From Pelosinus fermentans JBW45 (lineage in GTDB: Bacteria; Bacillota; Negativicutes; DSM-13327), in NCBI RefSeq assembly GCF_000271665.2, contig NZ_CP010978.1:4819001-4883000 (forward strand): DNA of 64,000 nucleotides, in the 5' to 3' direction. A program made the translations under genes and the position numbers. Below the pieces are notes generated by a model that was not told the DNA's origin, did not search any database, and saw only the letters and a list, made by a program, of their open reading frames with translations. Shown in pieces: positions 48,908-59,100 of the stretch. Positions within the stretch are counted from its first letter, which is position 1. Each line of letters starts with the position of its first letter.

Positions 48908-48936
48908 AGCCCCTTTCTGATTTCAGAGAGGGGTTA
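48908..48936 (+). terminator. Hairpin between the cobalamin aptamer and the receptor gene
   Basis: AGCCCCTTTCTGA and TCAGAGAGGGGTT form a near-perfect stem (48909-48935), followed by AATTCG. It may be the terminator of the riboswitch platform, though the T-run is weak. Confidence 0.5.
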
Positions 48937-48973
48937 ATTCGTGTGTATTAAAATCTAAGGAGGAAATCTTTGA

Positions 48974-51211
48974 GTGAAAAAGAAAGCAAAACTAATAAAT
49001 GCCAATAAAGAAGTTTTAATAACAATACTGCTTACTAGTTCGGTACTGCTGGGTGGAGGCAATTCCCTTGCTGCCGAAGAAGAAACATCGACTCCTACTT
49101 TCACTTTGGATCAAATGATTGTAACCGCTACTAGAACAATGAAAGATGTGAAAGAAGTTCCAGCCAGTGTTGATGTGATTACCGCAGAGGAAATCGCTGC
49201 CAAAAATGTGACATCTGTTACGGAAGCATTGCAAATGAAAACAGGTGTCTACATGAGTCCAATCGCACAGGGCGGAATCAGTATCAGAGGTTTTAGCAGC
49301 ACTGATATTCTGGTTCTCTTAGATGGACAGCCTATGAATTCTGGTTGGAATGGAGTTATGAACTGGGAGATGATCCCTGTAGAGCGTATTGCCCGTATTG
49401 AAATTGCTCGGGGAGCAGCATCATCTTTGTATGGAGGACGCGCGGTTGGCGCAGTTGTAAATATTACTACAAAAGATAGTAAAAAAGATACCAGTATTGA
49501 TGCTGTTGTTTCCTATGGAAGCAATAATACATGGAAAAAAAGCATGTATTTTGATCAAAAATTAAATGAGAAACTATCTGTTGGAGCAGGATATGAAAAA
49601 AGATCCTCAGACGGCTATCGCGGTTATTATCGAACCGCTAACGGCAGCGCAAGTACAACGGTAAACCCAAGTACGATCAAAAATGTAAATTTACCTAAAA
49701 TGTCTGATGGGTCATACCTTATTGGCGGTCGTGGTGAAAAAGAATGGGAGAATGAAAACCAGTCTTTTTATTTAAAATATAAATTTGATGAGAATAAATC
49801 GTTGAAATATACGTATATGAAAAGTAAAAATGATTATTCTTACAAAAATCCTTTCAGCTATGCCTATGATGCAAATGGCAATCCAATTTTTAATGGAACT
49901 GTAAAGTCCCAAGATGGCAGCTATGTGAAGTTAACTGCAGGCATTTTTTTGGGATACGTAGGAAAAAGGGAAACTGATTTACACACATTAAATTATCAAG
50001 ATGATGATCATAAAGTGCAGTTAAACATTGGATTTAGCGATACGAAAAAAGATGGATTCAGCAGTGCGTCTTCTTCGGTAACAAATATTAATTGGGAAGG
50101 TAAAGGAACAAACTCTTTTTATCCAAGCAAAACCTATAATATTGATTTTCAAAAGGCATGGGAAAATATTGGAAAGCATACAATTGTTGCTGGTTTCAAT
50201 GGAAAAGAAGAGTCTTTTGATCAAACAAGATATAATCTGACTAACTGGAAAGATCATAATTCAGTGACCAGTTTCTATGAGAAACATGGAGGAAAAGCTA
50301 AAAATCTTGCTTTATTTGTGCAAGATGAATATAAGATTTCTGATCCTGTAACAATGTATTTAGGAGTCCGTTATGACCATTATAAAAAGTATAACGGTTA
50401 TTCTCATTACTATGATGCCGGTGAAGTATTGAACCCATCAACAAGTAAAGACCACGCTAATGGCAGTTATGGTGAATTGAGTCCAAAAATTTCTTTTGAA
50501 TATAAAGCGAATAAATCTACTAGCTATTACACTTCCTATGGACATTCTTTTAATCCACCGCTCCTTTATCAAGTATATCGGTACGGAGGGGGAGGAATGG
50601 GTGATGTCATAGCAAATCCCGATTTAGACCCTGAAACCTCTGATACCTTTGAAATTGGTGTGAAAAAATCATTAAATGAAAAAACCAATTTGGGGATTTC
50701 TTTATATCATGTAAAGACTGATGATAAAGTTGCCTATATATCTCACTATCTGCCAGGAACATCCATTGTAGATTTTAAAAGATATGAAAATGCAGGCACT
50801 GAAAAACGCAGAGGTGTAGAATTTGATTTGACTCATAAATTTAATACAAATTGGAATGGCTATATTAATTACGCATGGCAAAATGGTAAAATCACAAATG
50901 CTAGCGGCAAGGAAAACAACGACTTTGATATACCAAAACATTTGTTACATACCGGCATTGAGTATAATAAAAGCAAATTCAATGCTATTTTAGACGCACA
51001 ATATGTCAGCGAACGACAAGCCCCAGATACAAATACGGGAGAATACGGCTCAGAGGATGCTTTCTTCGTGATGAATACTTACTTTAATTATAAAGTAACA
51101 CCTAATACGACATTACAATTCAGTATCCAAAACCTTTTTGATAAAGAATTTTATGCTAGTGAAGCAACCTCTGGAAGAACGTATAGCGTAAGTATACGCT
51201 ATCAATTTTAA
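48974..51211 (+). CDS. TonB-dependent outer-membrane receptor, probably for cobalamin (BtuB-like)
   Basis: 745 residues. Signal peptide (VLITILLTSSVLLGGGNSLA), TonB box region FTLDQMIVTATRTMKDVKEV, plug domain (ISIRGFSSTDILVLLDGQP, IEIARGAASSLYGGRAVGAV) and a 22-strand-type barrel ending YSVSIRYQF with the C-terminal Phe of outer-membrane proteins. The plug loop and the riboswitch upstream point to cobalamin or a related corrinoid. GTG start at 48974, with AGGAGG 10 bp upstream. Transport partners are not in the window. It shows that the cell has an outer membrane. Confidence 0.93.
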   Translation: MKKKAKLINANKEVLITILLTSSVLLGGGNSLAAEEETSTPTFTLDQMIVTATRTMKDVKEVPASVDVITAEEIAAKNVTSVTEALQMKTGVYMSPIAQGGISIRGFSSTDILVLLDGQPMNSGWNGVMNWEMIPVERIARIEIARGAASSLYGGRAVGAVVNITTKDSKKDTSIDAVVSYGSNNTWKKSMYFDQKLNEKLSVGAGYEKRSSDGYRGYYRTANGSASTTVNPSTIKNVNLPKMSDGSYLIGGRGEKEWENENQSFYLKYKFDENKSLKYTYMKSKNDYSYKNPFSYAYDANGNPIFNGTVKSQDGSYVKLTAGIFLGYVGKRETDLHTLNYQDDDHKVQLNIGFSDTKKDGFSSASSSVTNINWEGKGTNSFYPSKTYNIDFQKAWENIGKHTIVAGFNGKEESFDQTRYNLTNWKDHNSVTSFYEKHGGKAKNLALFVQDEYKISDPVTMYLGVRYDHYKKYNGYSHYYDAGEVLNPSTSKDHANGSYGELSPKISFEYKANKSTSYYTSYGHSFNPPLLYQVYRYGGGGMGDVIANPDLDPETSDTFEIGVKKSLNEKTNLGISLYHVKTDDKVAYISHYLPGTSIVDFKRYENAGTEKRRGVEFDLTHKFNTNWNGYINYAWQNGKITNASGKENNDFDIPKHLLHTGIEYNKSKFNAILDAQYVSERQAPDTNTGEYGSEDAFFVMNTYFNYKVTPNTTLQFSIQNLFDKEFYASEATSGRTYSVSIRYQF

Positions 51212-51360
51212 TGTTTTTATAAGTTAGTACGATGATTTACGATAAGATAGGCATCTGCCATTGGTGTTTGAGGATCTAAATCGGGGTGGAATAAGGGATG
51301 AAAAAGCAAATACGTTGCCCAGACTTGCCTAAATAAAAGATTACTTGGTTGATAAAACTA

Positions 51361-51402
51361 CAAGAGAGTCGTCCACTCATATAAAAAGTAGACGACTTTC
51401 TT
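51361..51402. terminator. Bidirectional terminator after the TonB receptor gene
   Basis: CAAGAGAGTCGTCCACT pairs with AGTAGACGACTTTCTTG with two mismatches. Confidence 0.7.
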
Positions 51403-51447
51403 GTGGATAAACCTGTTAATAACATGTGAATGGTTGTTGATAACTTT
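51401..51447. repeat. Dispersed element with DnaA-box-like TTGTGGATAA (copy 1)
   Basis: TTGTGGATAAACCTGTTAAT continues into AACA, then after 13 bp TTGTTGATAACTTT. A second copy with the same layout is at 62786-62830. TGTGGATAA is the complement of the DnaA box TTATCCACA. Confidence 0.5.
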
Positions 51448-51498
51448 CATTGCGTTCCTCTCGCGTTATAGGCAAGACGATTAAATTTCTTCATCCCC

Positions 51499-51732
51499 TT
51501 AAAACACAATTGGAAAGTCTTTCTTTAGTCGCTTTACCTTTAATTCATCTACAGCAGTGTATTTTTCTTCGGCTACTTCTCGAATCTTTTCCTCGATCAC
51601 CAATTGAAAAAGAGCAGATTCTACATCTTCATGGTCACTTCCCAATACTGAGTTTATTTCTTCTGCTGTCATTTCGCCGTAGTCGTATAATAAACATAGG
51701 ATATCAGCTTGTAGAAATTCTAGATACTCCAT
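51499..51732 (-). CDS. Small winged-helix-like protein of unknown function (77 aa)
   Basis: Begins MEYLEFLQADILCLLYDYGE and continues MTAEEINSVLGSDHEDVESA, with the alternation of short helices seen in small winged-helix DNA-binding domains (a helix-turn-helix near AEEINSVLGSD), then a short strand pair (VAEEKYTAVDEL). The ATG at 51732 has AGGAGAG 5 bp upstream and is preferred over 51750. It stands alone between terminators. Function unknown. Confidence 0.65.
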   Translation of the reverse strand: MEYLEFLQADILCLLYDYGEMTAEEINSVLGSDHEDVESALFQLVIEEKIREVAEEKYTAVDELKVKRLKKDFPIVF

Positions 51733-52085
51733 AAAATCTCTCCTGCTCAATTATTTATTATTTAGTATATCCCAATTCTTCGATCAATAAATATGGCTTA
51801 AAATACGGAATGACAAACACCTCAAAATGTATTTGAAAGCTAACGACTCCTTAAGCAATTAGACCTAATGAGTTATTATTTTTACACACTCTCCCTTACG
51901 AAAATTATTTTTCTTCTCCTACTTTTCTGGCTGAATAAAACTATCCGCATATTATTTTATGTATGAACACCATTAAAGGTTACATAGCATGTTAATCTCT
52001 CTATCAGAATAAAAAATCACCAATATGACACCGAATCAACTTCGACAACTATTCCGCTCATATAAAGCATAAGATAATTTGCATA
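51733..52085. other. AT-rich intergenic region
   Basis: About 350 bp with no supported ORF, no strong hairpin and no repeat that I could match elsewhere in the window. Confidence 0.5.
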
Positions 52086-52118
52086 AAAAAATAACCAGAA
52101 CTAAAAAATCCTGGTTAT
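52086..52118 (-). terminator. Rho-independent terminator downstream of the SWIM-protein gene
   Basis: On the minus strand ATAACCAG, a 12-nt loop, CTGGTTAT and then TTTTTTATG. Confidence 0.7.
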
Positions 52119-52181
52119 AAGAAAATATGAAAACAACGCCTTCGTCTCGTTTAGAATTATAATCCTACAATATGCTTCTTA

Positions 52182-53900
52182 TTATTTTACTTTCACATTT
52201 TTTAACTCTTCGCAAAAAGCAGGTCTGCGTATGTATTCGAACATCAAGTGCTTAACCAAATCAGCTGCAATACGATTGCCGCCGATTTTTACTAATAATC
52301 GTAAATGAGAACAGACATTTTTGTAATGAGATCGTTTCGAACTACGAGCTGCGTCCTGAAGTATCTCTTCTTTAAAGAGCTCATAGACTTGCTCCGGGTA
52401 GTTTGCTAGTAACGGACGGTAGAAATCCACAATACGATGGGGATTCTTTTGAACATACTCTAAAAGCTTTTCCCATTCCTGCTCTTCAATAATAGCAGAC
52501 GTATATTTATTGTCCATATATCCGGATTGTTTTGCAAACTCTACCAAAATACCAGGATAAATTTGCGCCCACTCAGCCGAATCATACATAGTCTTTAATT
52601 TCTGATAGTAGGTAAATTCACCGGATAATGCCAACTCACGGCTTACTTCCCGCATCTTATCCAATTGCTTAGTTAGTCTATACACCTCAACACGACACTC
52701 TTTCCACTTTTTTATCAGCCCTGGCAATTTGTGATCGTGCTCTTCACCTTCCAATGCTAGCATCTCTGCCTTAGCATAATCTTGTACTGCCAGTGCCTCC
52801 TGTATCGCTAATTCTCGAAAGCGAGAAAAATTCCGATGAGCATAAAGAAAATCTACAGCAGCTTTTTTACCATCAAATTTATCAATCAGTTCATATTGCA
52901 AAAGGGCAATCGCCTCAGACTCATATTCCCGAGAAAAAGCGTCCTGATCCTTTTCTTCCATCTTTAAAGAAATTTTCTTCAAGTATTGTTCAAATTGCTC
53001 TCGCTGCCTAGGATTTGTGATCACCGCAATACAAAAATGCAGCAAGTCTATTCTCCATTCGGACCAGTCATGATAACGTCTTTGACCCGCTTCGTGAAGA
53101 ATTTTGAGAAAACACTTTTCTGCCTTTGGTCCTGGGGGAACCGTATCAGTAATTTGCACTAATACATCCTGTACTTCATAGATAATTGTGCCCACATCTC
53201 CTGCTGAATCATCAGCAAACTGCAGCATACCAGTCATTTCACCCATCACACATAATGCCAAATCCGCAGCAAGTTCATATTCTTGTTCATCACATGCTCT
53301 CCGTGCCCGCGCCACCACTTTGTAAGCTCCTTCAACAGCACGCTGGCAATTCCGGTAACTAATAAAACCATTATCATCTTTTGCTTCCTCAATATAGCGC
53401 CACATTAAGCCAATCCACTTTTCTTTTTCGTCACTTCCAGAGTTAAACTCTGCTTTGATCTCATCGGCAATGGTCAAATCATTTTCCGCTATGTCCAGAA
53501 GTGAATTAATGAGTTTTTCCTTCGGTTGGCGAGACAGGCTGCTTTTAAGCTGTTCTCTAAGACTTGTCTTCACTGGTAAAACGGTTCCTGTTTTTTTCTC
53601 AGAACTTATCTTTTTAGCAGCCACAGTATGCACTTCTTCTTTGCGCAATGCTAAAAGGGCAGCTACCATATGCTTGCAGTACGGACCTCCAGTATAAGGG
53701 CAGTTGCACCCTACTTCCACTATTGTTTCTTGCTCATCCAACTGTACGGCAACCAAATAATCGTCACTGCCGGTAACAGCGACCACATATCGATGATCCT
53801 GTTGGTTCTCAATAATTCCAGTTCTTTTCTCTTGATAATACTGCCGCCCACGCTCCATAATAATGTCATCCACATATTGCTCAAAATCATTTAATTTCAT
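52182..53900 (-). CDS. SWIM zinc-finger protein
   Basis: 572 residues. A SWIM motif is near residues 65-85: VGCNCPYTGGPYCKHMVAAL, giving Cys-x-Cys...Cys-x-His. The rest is helical repeat-like (many 30-35-residue helical pairs, e.g. LAIQEALAVQDYAKAEMLAL), without enzyme motifs. SWIM proteins are thought to bind DNA or proteins, and in bacteria often accompany SNF2 helicases; none is encoded here. ATG 53900 follows GAGGTG; the 53918 start lacks a site. Role unknown. Confidence 0.8.
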   Translation of the reverse strand: MKLNDFEQYVDDIIMERGRQYYQEKRTGIIENQQDHRYVVAVTGSDDYLVAVQLDEQETIVEVGCNCPYTGGPYCKHMVAALLALRKEEVHTVAAKKISSEKKTGTVLPVKTSLREQLKSSLSRQPKEKLINSLLDIAENDLTIADEIKAEFNSGSDEKEKWIGLMWRYIEEAKDDNGFISYRNCQRAVEGAYKVVARARRACDEQEYELAADLALCVMGEMTGMLQFADDSAGDVGTIIYEVQDVLVQITDTVPPGPKAEKCFLKILHEAGQRRYHDWSEWRIDLLHFCIAVITNPRQREQFEQYLKKISLKMEEKDQDAFSREYESEAIALLQYELIDKFDGKKAAVDFLYAHRNFSRFRELAIQEALAVQDYAKAEMLALEGEEHDHKLPGLIKKWKECRVEVYRLTKQLDKMREVSRELALSGEFTYYQKLKTMYDSAEWAQIYPGILVEFAKQSGYMDNKYTSAIIEEQEWEKLLEYVQKNPHRIVDFYRPLLANYPEQVYELFKEEILQDAARSSKRSHYKNVCSHLRLLVKIGGNRIAADLVKHLMFEYIRRPAFCEELKNVKVK

Positions 53901-54005
53901 CAATGCACCTCTGATCATTCTTGCGAATTAGTTGGTATATATATTATGTTTTATTTACCATTAAAACACAATCTCCTGCAAAAAGTAAATCCAATGCAAA
54001 GCCTA

Positions 54006-54059
54006 AAGAAGTACCCCTAATCGAATCACAGACTAGATTAGGGGTATCTTCGCTTTATT
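54006..54059. terminator. Terminator-like inverted repeat
   Basis: AAAGAAGTACCCCTAATC pairs with GATTAGGGGTATCTTCGCTTT (one mismatch), followed by ATTG. Same sequence family as 35192-35246 and 39152-39215. Lies after the YjdM gene on its strand. Confidence 0.65.
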
Positions 54060-54104
54060 GATAGTAATGATTTTACCATATAGAGGTACACATGAAAATC
54101 AAGC

Positions 54105-54440
54105 TTAGATCTTTTTAACAAATTCAGATTTTAATTTCATAGCTCCAAAACCTTCAATTTGACAATCAATATTATGATCGCCATCAACCAAACGTATATT
54201 TTTTACTTTTGTACCTATTTTTAAAGCGGATGAGCTTCCTTTTACTTTAAGGTCCTTAATAATTGTTACAGAATCACCATCGTTTAAGGCATTCCCGTTT
54301 GCATCTTTGATAATCTTTTTTTCTTCACTATTTTCGCCTTCTAAAGTCCACTCATGACTGCATTCTGGACAGATCAGAAGACTTCCATCTTCATAAGTAT
54401 ACTCTGAATTACATTTTGGGCAATTTGGCAAATCCATCAT
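54105..54440 (-). CDS. yjdM: YjdM/PhnA-domain zinc-ribbon protein
   Basis: 111-112 residues. N-terminal zinc ribbon ([20 protein letters not shown] then CPECSHEW), followed by a compact beta domain ([18 protein letters not shown] and [16 protein letters not shown]), the full PhnA/YjdM architecture. Despite the phn name, members are small proteins of unknown role. The ATG pair at 54440/54437 follows GGAGA; the 54470 start lacks a ribosome site. Stands alone. Confidence 0.88.
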   Translation of the reverse strand: MMDLPNCPKCNSEYTYEDGSLLICPECSHEWTLEGENSEEKKIIKDANGNALNDGDSVTIIKDLKVKGSSSALKIGTKVKNIRLVDGDHNIDCQIEGFGAMKLKSEFVKKI

Positions 54441-54642
54441 AATTTCATTTCTCCATTCATTATTGCTCATGTATTGATATAAGAATTACTTTTAATTTTC
54501 TTTTTATTTCGTAAAAATAGCAATTACGAGTTTGTAAATTTATGAAAACGTTGCAATCTTCTTATACGCAAATATACTATCATAGTTTTCTGGGATTGAC
54601 AAACCTTCCTATCTCTTTTTAAACCCCAAAGACGAAAAGAGT

Positions 54643-55521
54643 CTATTTGTTAAATCTTTTTCTATACCCGCATTTTCTGCACAGTTCTTCCACCACATGA
54701 GTATTGCAAAAACCAAGCCTTATATTTTCTGCTCTTTTTGCGTGTATAATATCAGAAAATTGTTTTTCATGAATATTACCTAAGTTAATGATCCCTTCCC
54801 CATCAAGACAGCAGGGTACTACTGTGCCATCGACTAAAATAGCAACTTGATTCCTTAAACCAAAGCAAGAGCCTGGTGTGAAATCCTCTTCCTCGTTTAA
54901 ATCAGGCCATTTAAACTCATAATCCTGATTGAGATATACTCGATCTCTTAATTTTAACGCTTTGGCTTCAGACAAATTTCCCTGTATTTTATAAGACAGT
55001 TTAAAATTCTCTTCAATTTTATAAAGGATCTCTACATTTCTTTTTCTTTGATCCGCTGTCAGCAACGCTTCATCCAAGTTCCATAATCGTAAGGATATAA
55101 TTATGTTCGACTCTGCTGCTGCCTTGTTAGAAAAATTTAAAATGTTATCAATATACTCATCCTTCGATATGGACTTCTGATTTCCATCAAAACTATGAAG
55201 TGAAAAATTGATTTGTCTCACTGCAGGTTTTTGAAGTAAGGTTTCTGCTACGGCAGCGATTAAAGTACCGTTTGTTGTAATGTTTACTTTAAACCCCTTT
55301 TCATGACTTATATCGAGAAGACGTCCTAATTTAGGATGCAATAAAGGCTCCCCCATCACATGTAAGTAGATATAATCTGCAAAAAATTTAATCTGATCCA
55401 AAATTTCTTTAAATGCAGCTTCTGACATACATTCAGGTTTCCTTTTGGTTTCAGGACAAAAATCACATGTTAGGTTACAAATATTTGTTATTTCTACATA
55501 TATTTTTTTATATTTTTTCAT
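54643..55521 (-). CDS. Radical SAM protein with SPASM-like C-terminus
   Basis: About 292 residues. N-terminal EITNICNLTCDFC gives the CxxxCxxC cluster motif, then HVMGEPLLHPKL and VNITTNGTLI typical of radical SAM barrels. The C-terminal part has PGSCFGLRNQVAILVDGTVV, PCCLDGEG and ELCRKCGYR, Cys groups that fit an auxiliary iron-sulfur cluster. Such proteins modify peptides or sugars or act as maturases; no substrate or precursor peptide gene is seen next to it. ATG 55521 has GGAG 10 bp upstream; TTG 55548 is an alternative. Confidence 0.82.
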   Translation of the reverse strand: MKKYKKIYVEITNICNLTCDFCPETKRKPECMSEAAFKEILDQIKFFADYIYLHVMGEPLLHPKLGRLLDISHEKGFKVNITTNGTLIAAVAETLLQKPAVRQINFSLHSFDGNQKSISKDEYIDNILNFSNKAAAESNIIISLRLWNLDEALLTADQRKRNVEILYKIEENFKLSYKIQGNLSEAKALKLRDRVYLNQDYEFKWPDLNEEEDFTPGSCFGLRNQVAILVDGTVVPCCLDGEGIINLGNIHEKQFSDIIHAKRAENIRLGFCNTHVVEELCRKCGYRKRFNK

Positions 55522-55658
55522 AAGTTGTAAGCTCCAATTCTTTCTCAATGCAATCCAAGTAAATCACTAACGCTGTTAGATTATGACTAGTGTATCCTAT
55601 TCACTATACTATAGTAAAGCTGAGTCTGTCATTTGATTTCTCCTGCAGCCTGTGGTGC

Positions 55659-55707
55659 AGCAAGCCGATTAGCCTGACGCATAATGTGTCAGGCTAATCG
55701 GCTTGCT
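55659..55707. terminator. Strong inverted repeat (20-bp arms) between single genes
   Basis: AGCAAGCCGATTAGCCTGAC (55659-55678) and GTCAGGCTAATCGGCTTGCT (55688-55707) are perfect complements around a 9-nt loop. A related hairpin is at 62358-62403. Likely a terminator for the lactose-type IIA gene. Confidence 0.7.
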
Positions 55708-55787
55708 TCTGCATCTAACTATTGATTTGATCTCATTTGAAAGTCAGAATCTCTTATAGATTGTATCAGTATTTTGAATACTTGCCC

Positions 55788-56090
55788 CTAAGATGATCTC
55801 TCTTGTATCATGCCAATCATTTCTTTAATCAAATCCCTTGCTAATAATGCATTCATTAGGTGATCTTGAGCATGCACTACTAGTAAGTTCATTTCTTGCT
55901 TTTCACCTTTTGCTTCCGTTTGCAATAGATTCGTTTGCAAGGTGTGCGCTTTTTGTAATTCTTTAGTTGACTCGTTGAGGCATTCAAAAGCCTCTTTATG
56001 TTTTCCGATTCGCGCAAAGTTTAGAGCCTCGAAACAATAGCTGCGTGCGTTTCCTGCATGTAAGATAAGAGTGAAAGCAATGTGTTCCAT
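55788..56090 (-). CDS. Orphan PTS lactose/cellobiose-family IIA component
   Basis: About 100 residues. MEHIAFTLILHAGNARSYCF, a helical bundle with EALNFARIGKHKEAFECLNE, and LLVVHAQDHLMNALLARDLI containing the phosphorylated His. No matching IIB or IIC lies nearby, so it serves a system elsewhere or regulates. ATG 56090 or GTG 56096, both after GGGAGG. It follows the RND gene at 35 bp on the same strand, possibly by chance. Confidence 0.82.
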   Translation of the reverse strand: MEHIAFTLILHAGNARSYCFEALNFARIGKHKEAFECLNESTKELQKAHTLQTNLLQTEAKGEKQEMNLLVVHAQDHLMNALLARDLIKEMIGMIQERSS

Positions 56091-56152
56091 TTCCACGCTG
56101 CACCTCCCAAATCTCATTATACCGAGAATCTAATTAAGAATATCATACTTGT

Positions 56153-59100
56153 TTACTCAGAAAAATGAACTTCACTATCCTTATTTAGCGGCATTCCCAT
56201 ATGTACTTTATACCAAGCTGCGTACATGGTCGGCAATACTAACAGCGTTAATATGGTAGCAACAAATAATCCAGCAGCAATCGCCACTGCCATTGGTCCC
56301 CAAAATACGCTGGAGAACAGGGGAATCATTGCTAAGATTGCTGCCGCTGCCGTCAATAAGATAGGGCGGCAACGAATGACTGTCGCATCAATAACTGCAT
56401 CCCACATAGATTCTCCATTTGAAACCAGTTGTTCAATTTGGTCTATCAAGATTACTGAATTACGCATAATAATCCCGAATAAAGACAAAATCCCCAGCTG
56501 CACAACAAAACCGATTGGATGTCCCGTAAGTAAAAGCCCCATAACTACACCAATGATGCCAAGAGGTGCTGTTAATAATGTCAGTACCATTTTAGGTATA
56601 TTTTGCAGTTGAATCATCAAGAGGATCATGATTGCTCCCACCATTATAGGCAAAGGTTCAGAAATGAATTTAGCAGCTTTTATACTATCCTCTAAAGCTC
56701 CATCTACTTCAATCGTGTAACCAAAAGGTAAATCAGCACGTAACTCTTTAAGAGTATCATAAACCTCTTGCGTAACGTCATTTCCCATAAATCCTGGGTT
56801 TACTTCTGCCTGGACAACAACCATAGACTTCAACCCTCGTCTCCACAGCATTCCATCTTCCGAATCATAACTTATTTTTGCTATTTGATCCACTGGGACA
56901 TATTTTCCGTTACCGATATGAACATTTAAGTCTTTAATACGAGAAATGTCATTTCTGTCTTGCAGGGCACCTTTAAATACCATACTAATGGTTCTATCCT
57001 CCACACGAAAATCTGCAATGGAAGCACCGGATAATTGTGTTTGCAGCGAAGACGCCAGTGACTGTGTATCGACTCCGAGTTTTCTTGCCTTATCCTGATC
57101 AATCTCAAAGTGTATCACTTTACTTTTCTCATCCCAGTTAAAGTTTATATTCCTTACACCTGGATGGGCTGCCATGGTATCTCGCATTTTCTGGGCTATC
57201 ACTCTGACTTTTTCAGGATCATAGCCTCGAACTCGTATCATAACAGGATAGTCTGCCGAAGGACCGTTGGCAATCACTTTCATATGCCCCCGTACGCCAG
57301 TCATTTTTTCATTTAATATAGTATTGACTTTCTGGGATAATGCCTCGCGAGCCTTAGCATCTTTGGCAACAATAATAAACTCCGCAAAATTTGTTTTATT
57401 AAAAGTAGGTTCAAAGCTTAAGACAAAGCGAGGAGCACCTTCACCTACATGATATGTATAGTAATCAATAGCAGGATCACCCTCTATGAGCTTGGCAAAC
57501 TCTTCAGCAACTTCTTCCGTAGCTTTCAAAGAAGCTCCTTCCTGCAGCTTAATTTGAACAATTAGCTCTGGCCTGGTAGATGCAGGAAAGAACTCCTGCT
57601 TAATCAGACTCATTGCTAGCGCAGCACCAAGAAAGCACGCCACGGTTCCTAATAATACTTGTTTCTTATGATTTAAACACCAAATTAGAATTCCTTTAAA
57701 GTGTCGGTAAAATTTAGTATCATAAATATCATGTTCCTTGCCTTCGACACCAGCTGATTCCACCTTAATGAACAGATAACCTAATAAAGGTGTTACTGTG
57801 CCGGCAGCGACCCAAGATAGCAATAATGCCAATACCACTACTGTGAAAATACTGCCGCAATACTCAGCGGCACTTCCTTTTGCAAAACCAACAGGAACAA
57901 AACCGGCACAAGTAACCAGAGCACCTGTCAACCGAGGATAGGCTGTTGCAGTATAAGCATAGCAAGCAGCATTAAACCGTGTCCAGCCTTGCTCTAATTT
58001 TACAGACATCGTCTCTATCGTGATGATGGCATCATCAACTAAAAGTCCCAAAGCAATAATGAGAGCACCCAGGGATATTTTCTGCAGGTCAATCCCCATA
58101 AAATTCATAAAAGTAAACACGGCTGCAATCACTAACGGAATACAAAGAGCAACGATGACACCTGAACGCACCCCTAGGCTAAGAAAACTTACAATTAATA
58201 CAATAACAACTGCTTCTCCTAAGGATTTTACAAATTCATCAATGGATGTTTCTACAATCTTCGGCTGATTCACAGTCTGATTCAGTTCTAATCCCACCGG
58301 CAGTTCTTTTTTGATTTGTTCAATGGCATTTTCCAAATTTTTGCCTAGGGTTAGTATATTCCCTCCCGGCTCCATAGCCAAAGAAATTCCAATGGCAGGC
58401 TGTCCGTTATAAAACATTTTAGGATCAGAAGGCTCTGCATAGCTGCGTCTGATCTTGGCTATATCCCCTAAACGAAACGTATTCCCATTGGCCTTAATCG
58501 GTACATTACGGATGGACTCTACATCTTCAAACATTCCTGTAACACGCAAATAAACATTATCAGAAGCTGTTTCAAACATTCCTGAAGCAGTCATAGCATT
58601 CTGTGCTTGCAGAGTAGAAGTGATAGTACTTGGATCAATTCCTAGTTGAGACAGTTTGTTATTTTCTATCTCAATATATATTTTTTCGGTTTGAACTCCA
58701 AGAAGTGCAACCTTCTTTACACTAGGAATATCTAAGAGCAGGCGGCGAATCTTTTCTGCCTTTTCCCGCATTTCCTCATAAGTATATCCATCACCTGTAA
58801 GAGTATAGACTACACCATATACTTCATCAAATCGATCATTAAAATTAGGAGCCAAAGCACCTTCAGGGAGGGTACTTTTCATATCATTTATCATATTACG
58901 AGCTTCCAGCCATGTTGACCGGACATCTTTCTTGAGAACCGTATCTTTTAAAATTACGTAAGTAATGGTTTGTCCCGGAGTAGAATAGCTTTTCACATAG
59001 TCAAGCCCAGGTAAATCCTGCAACTTTTTTTCAATTTTATCAGTGACCTGCTCTTCCATCTGACGAGCAGTAGCTCCTGGCCAGGAAACCTGAACAATCA

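Noticed and set aside
51212-51360. Short ORF MKKQIRCPDLPK after the TonB receptor as a leader or transporter start
   Set aside because: Only 12 codons, although GGGGTGG lies upstream; nothing follows it that it could lead.
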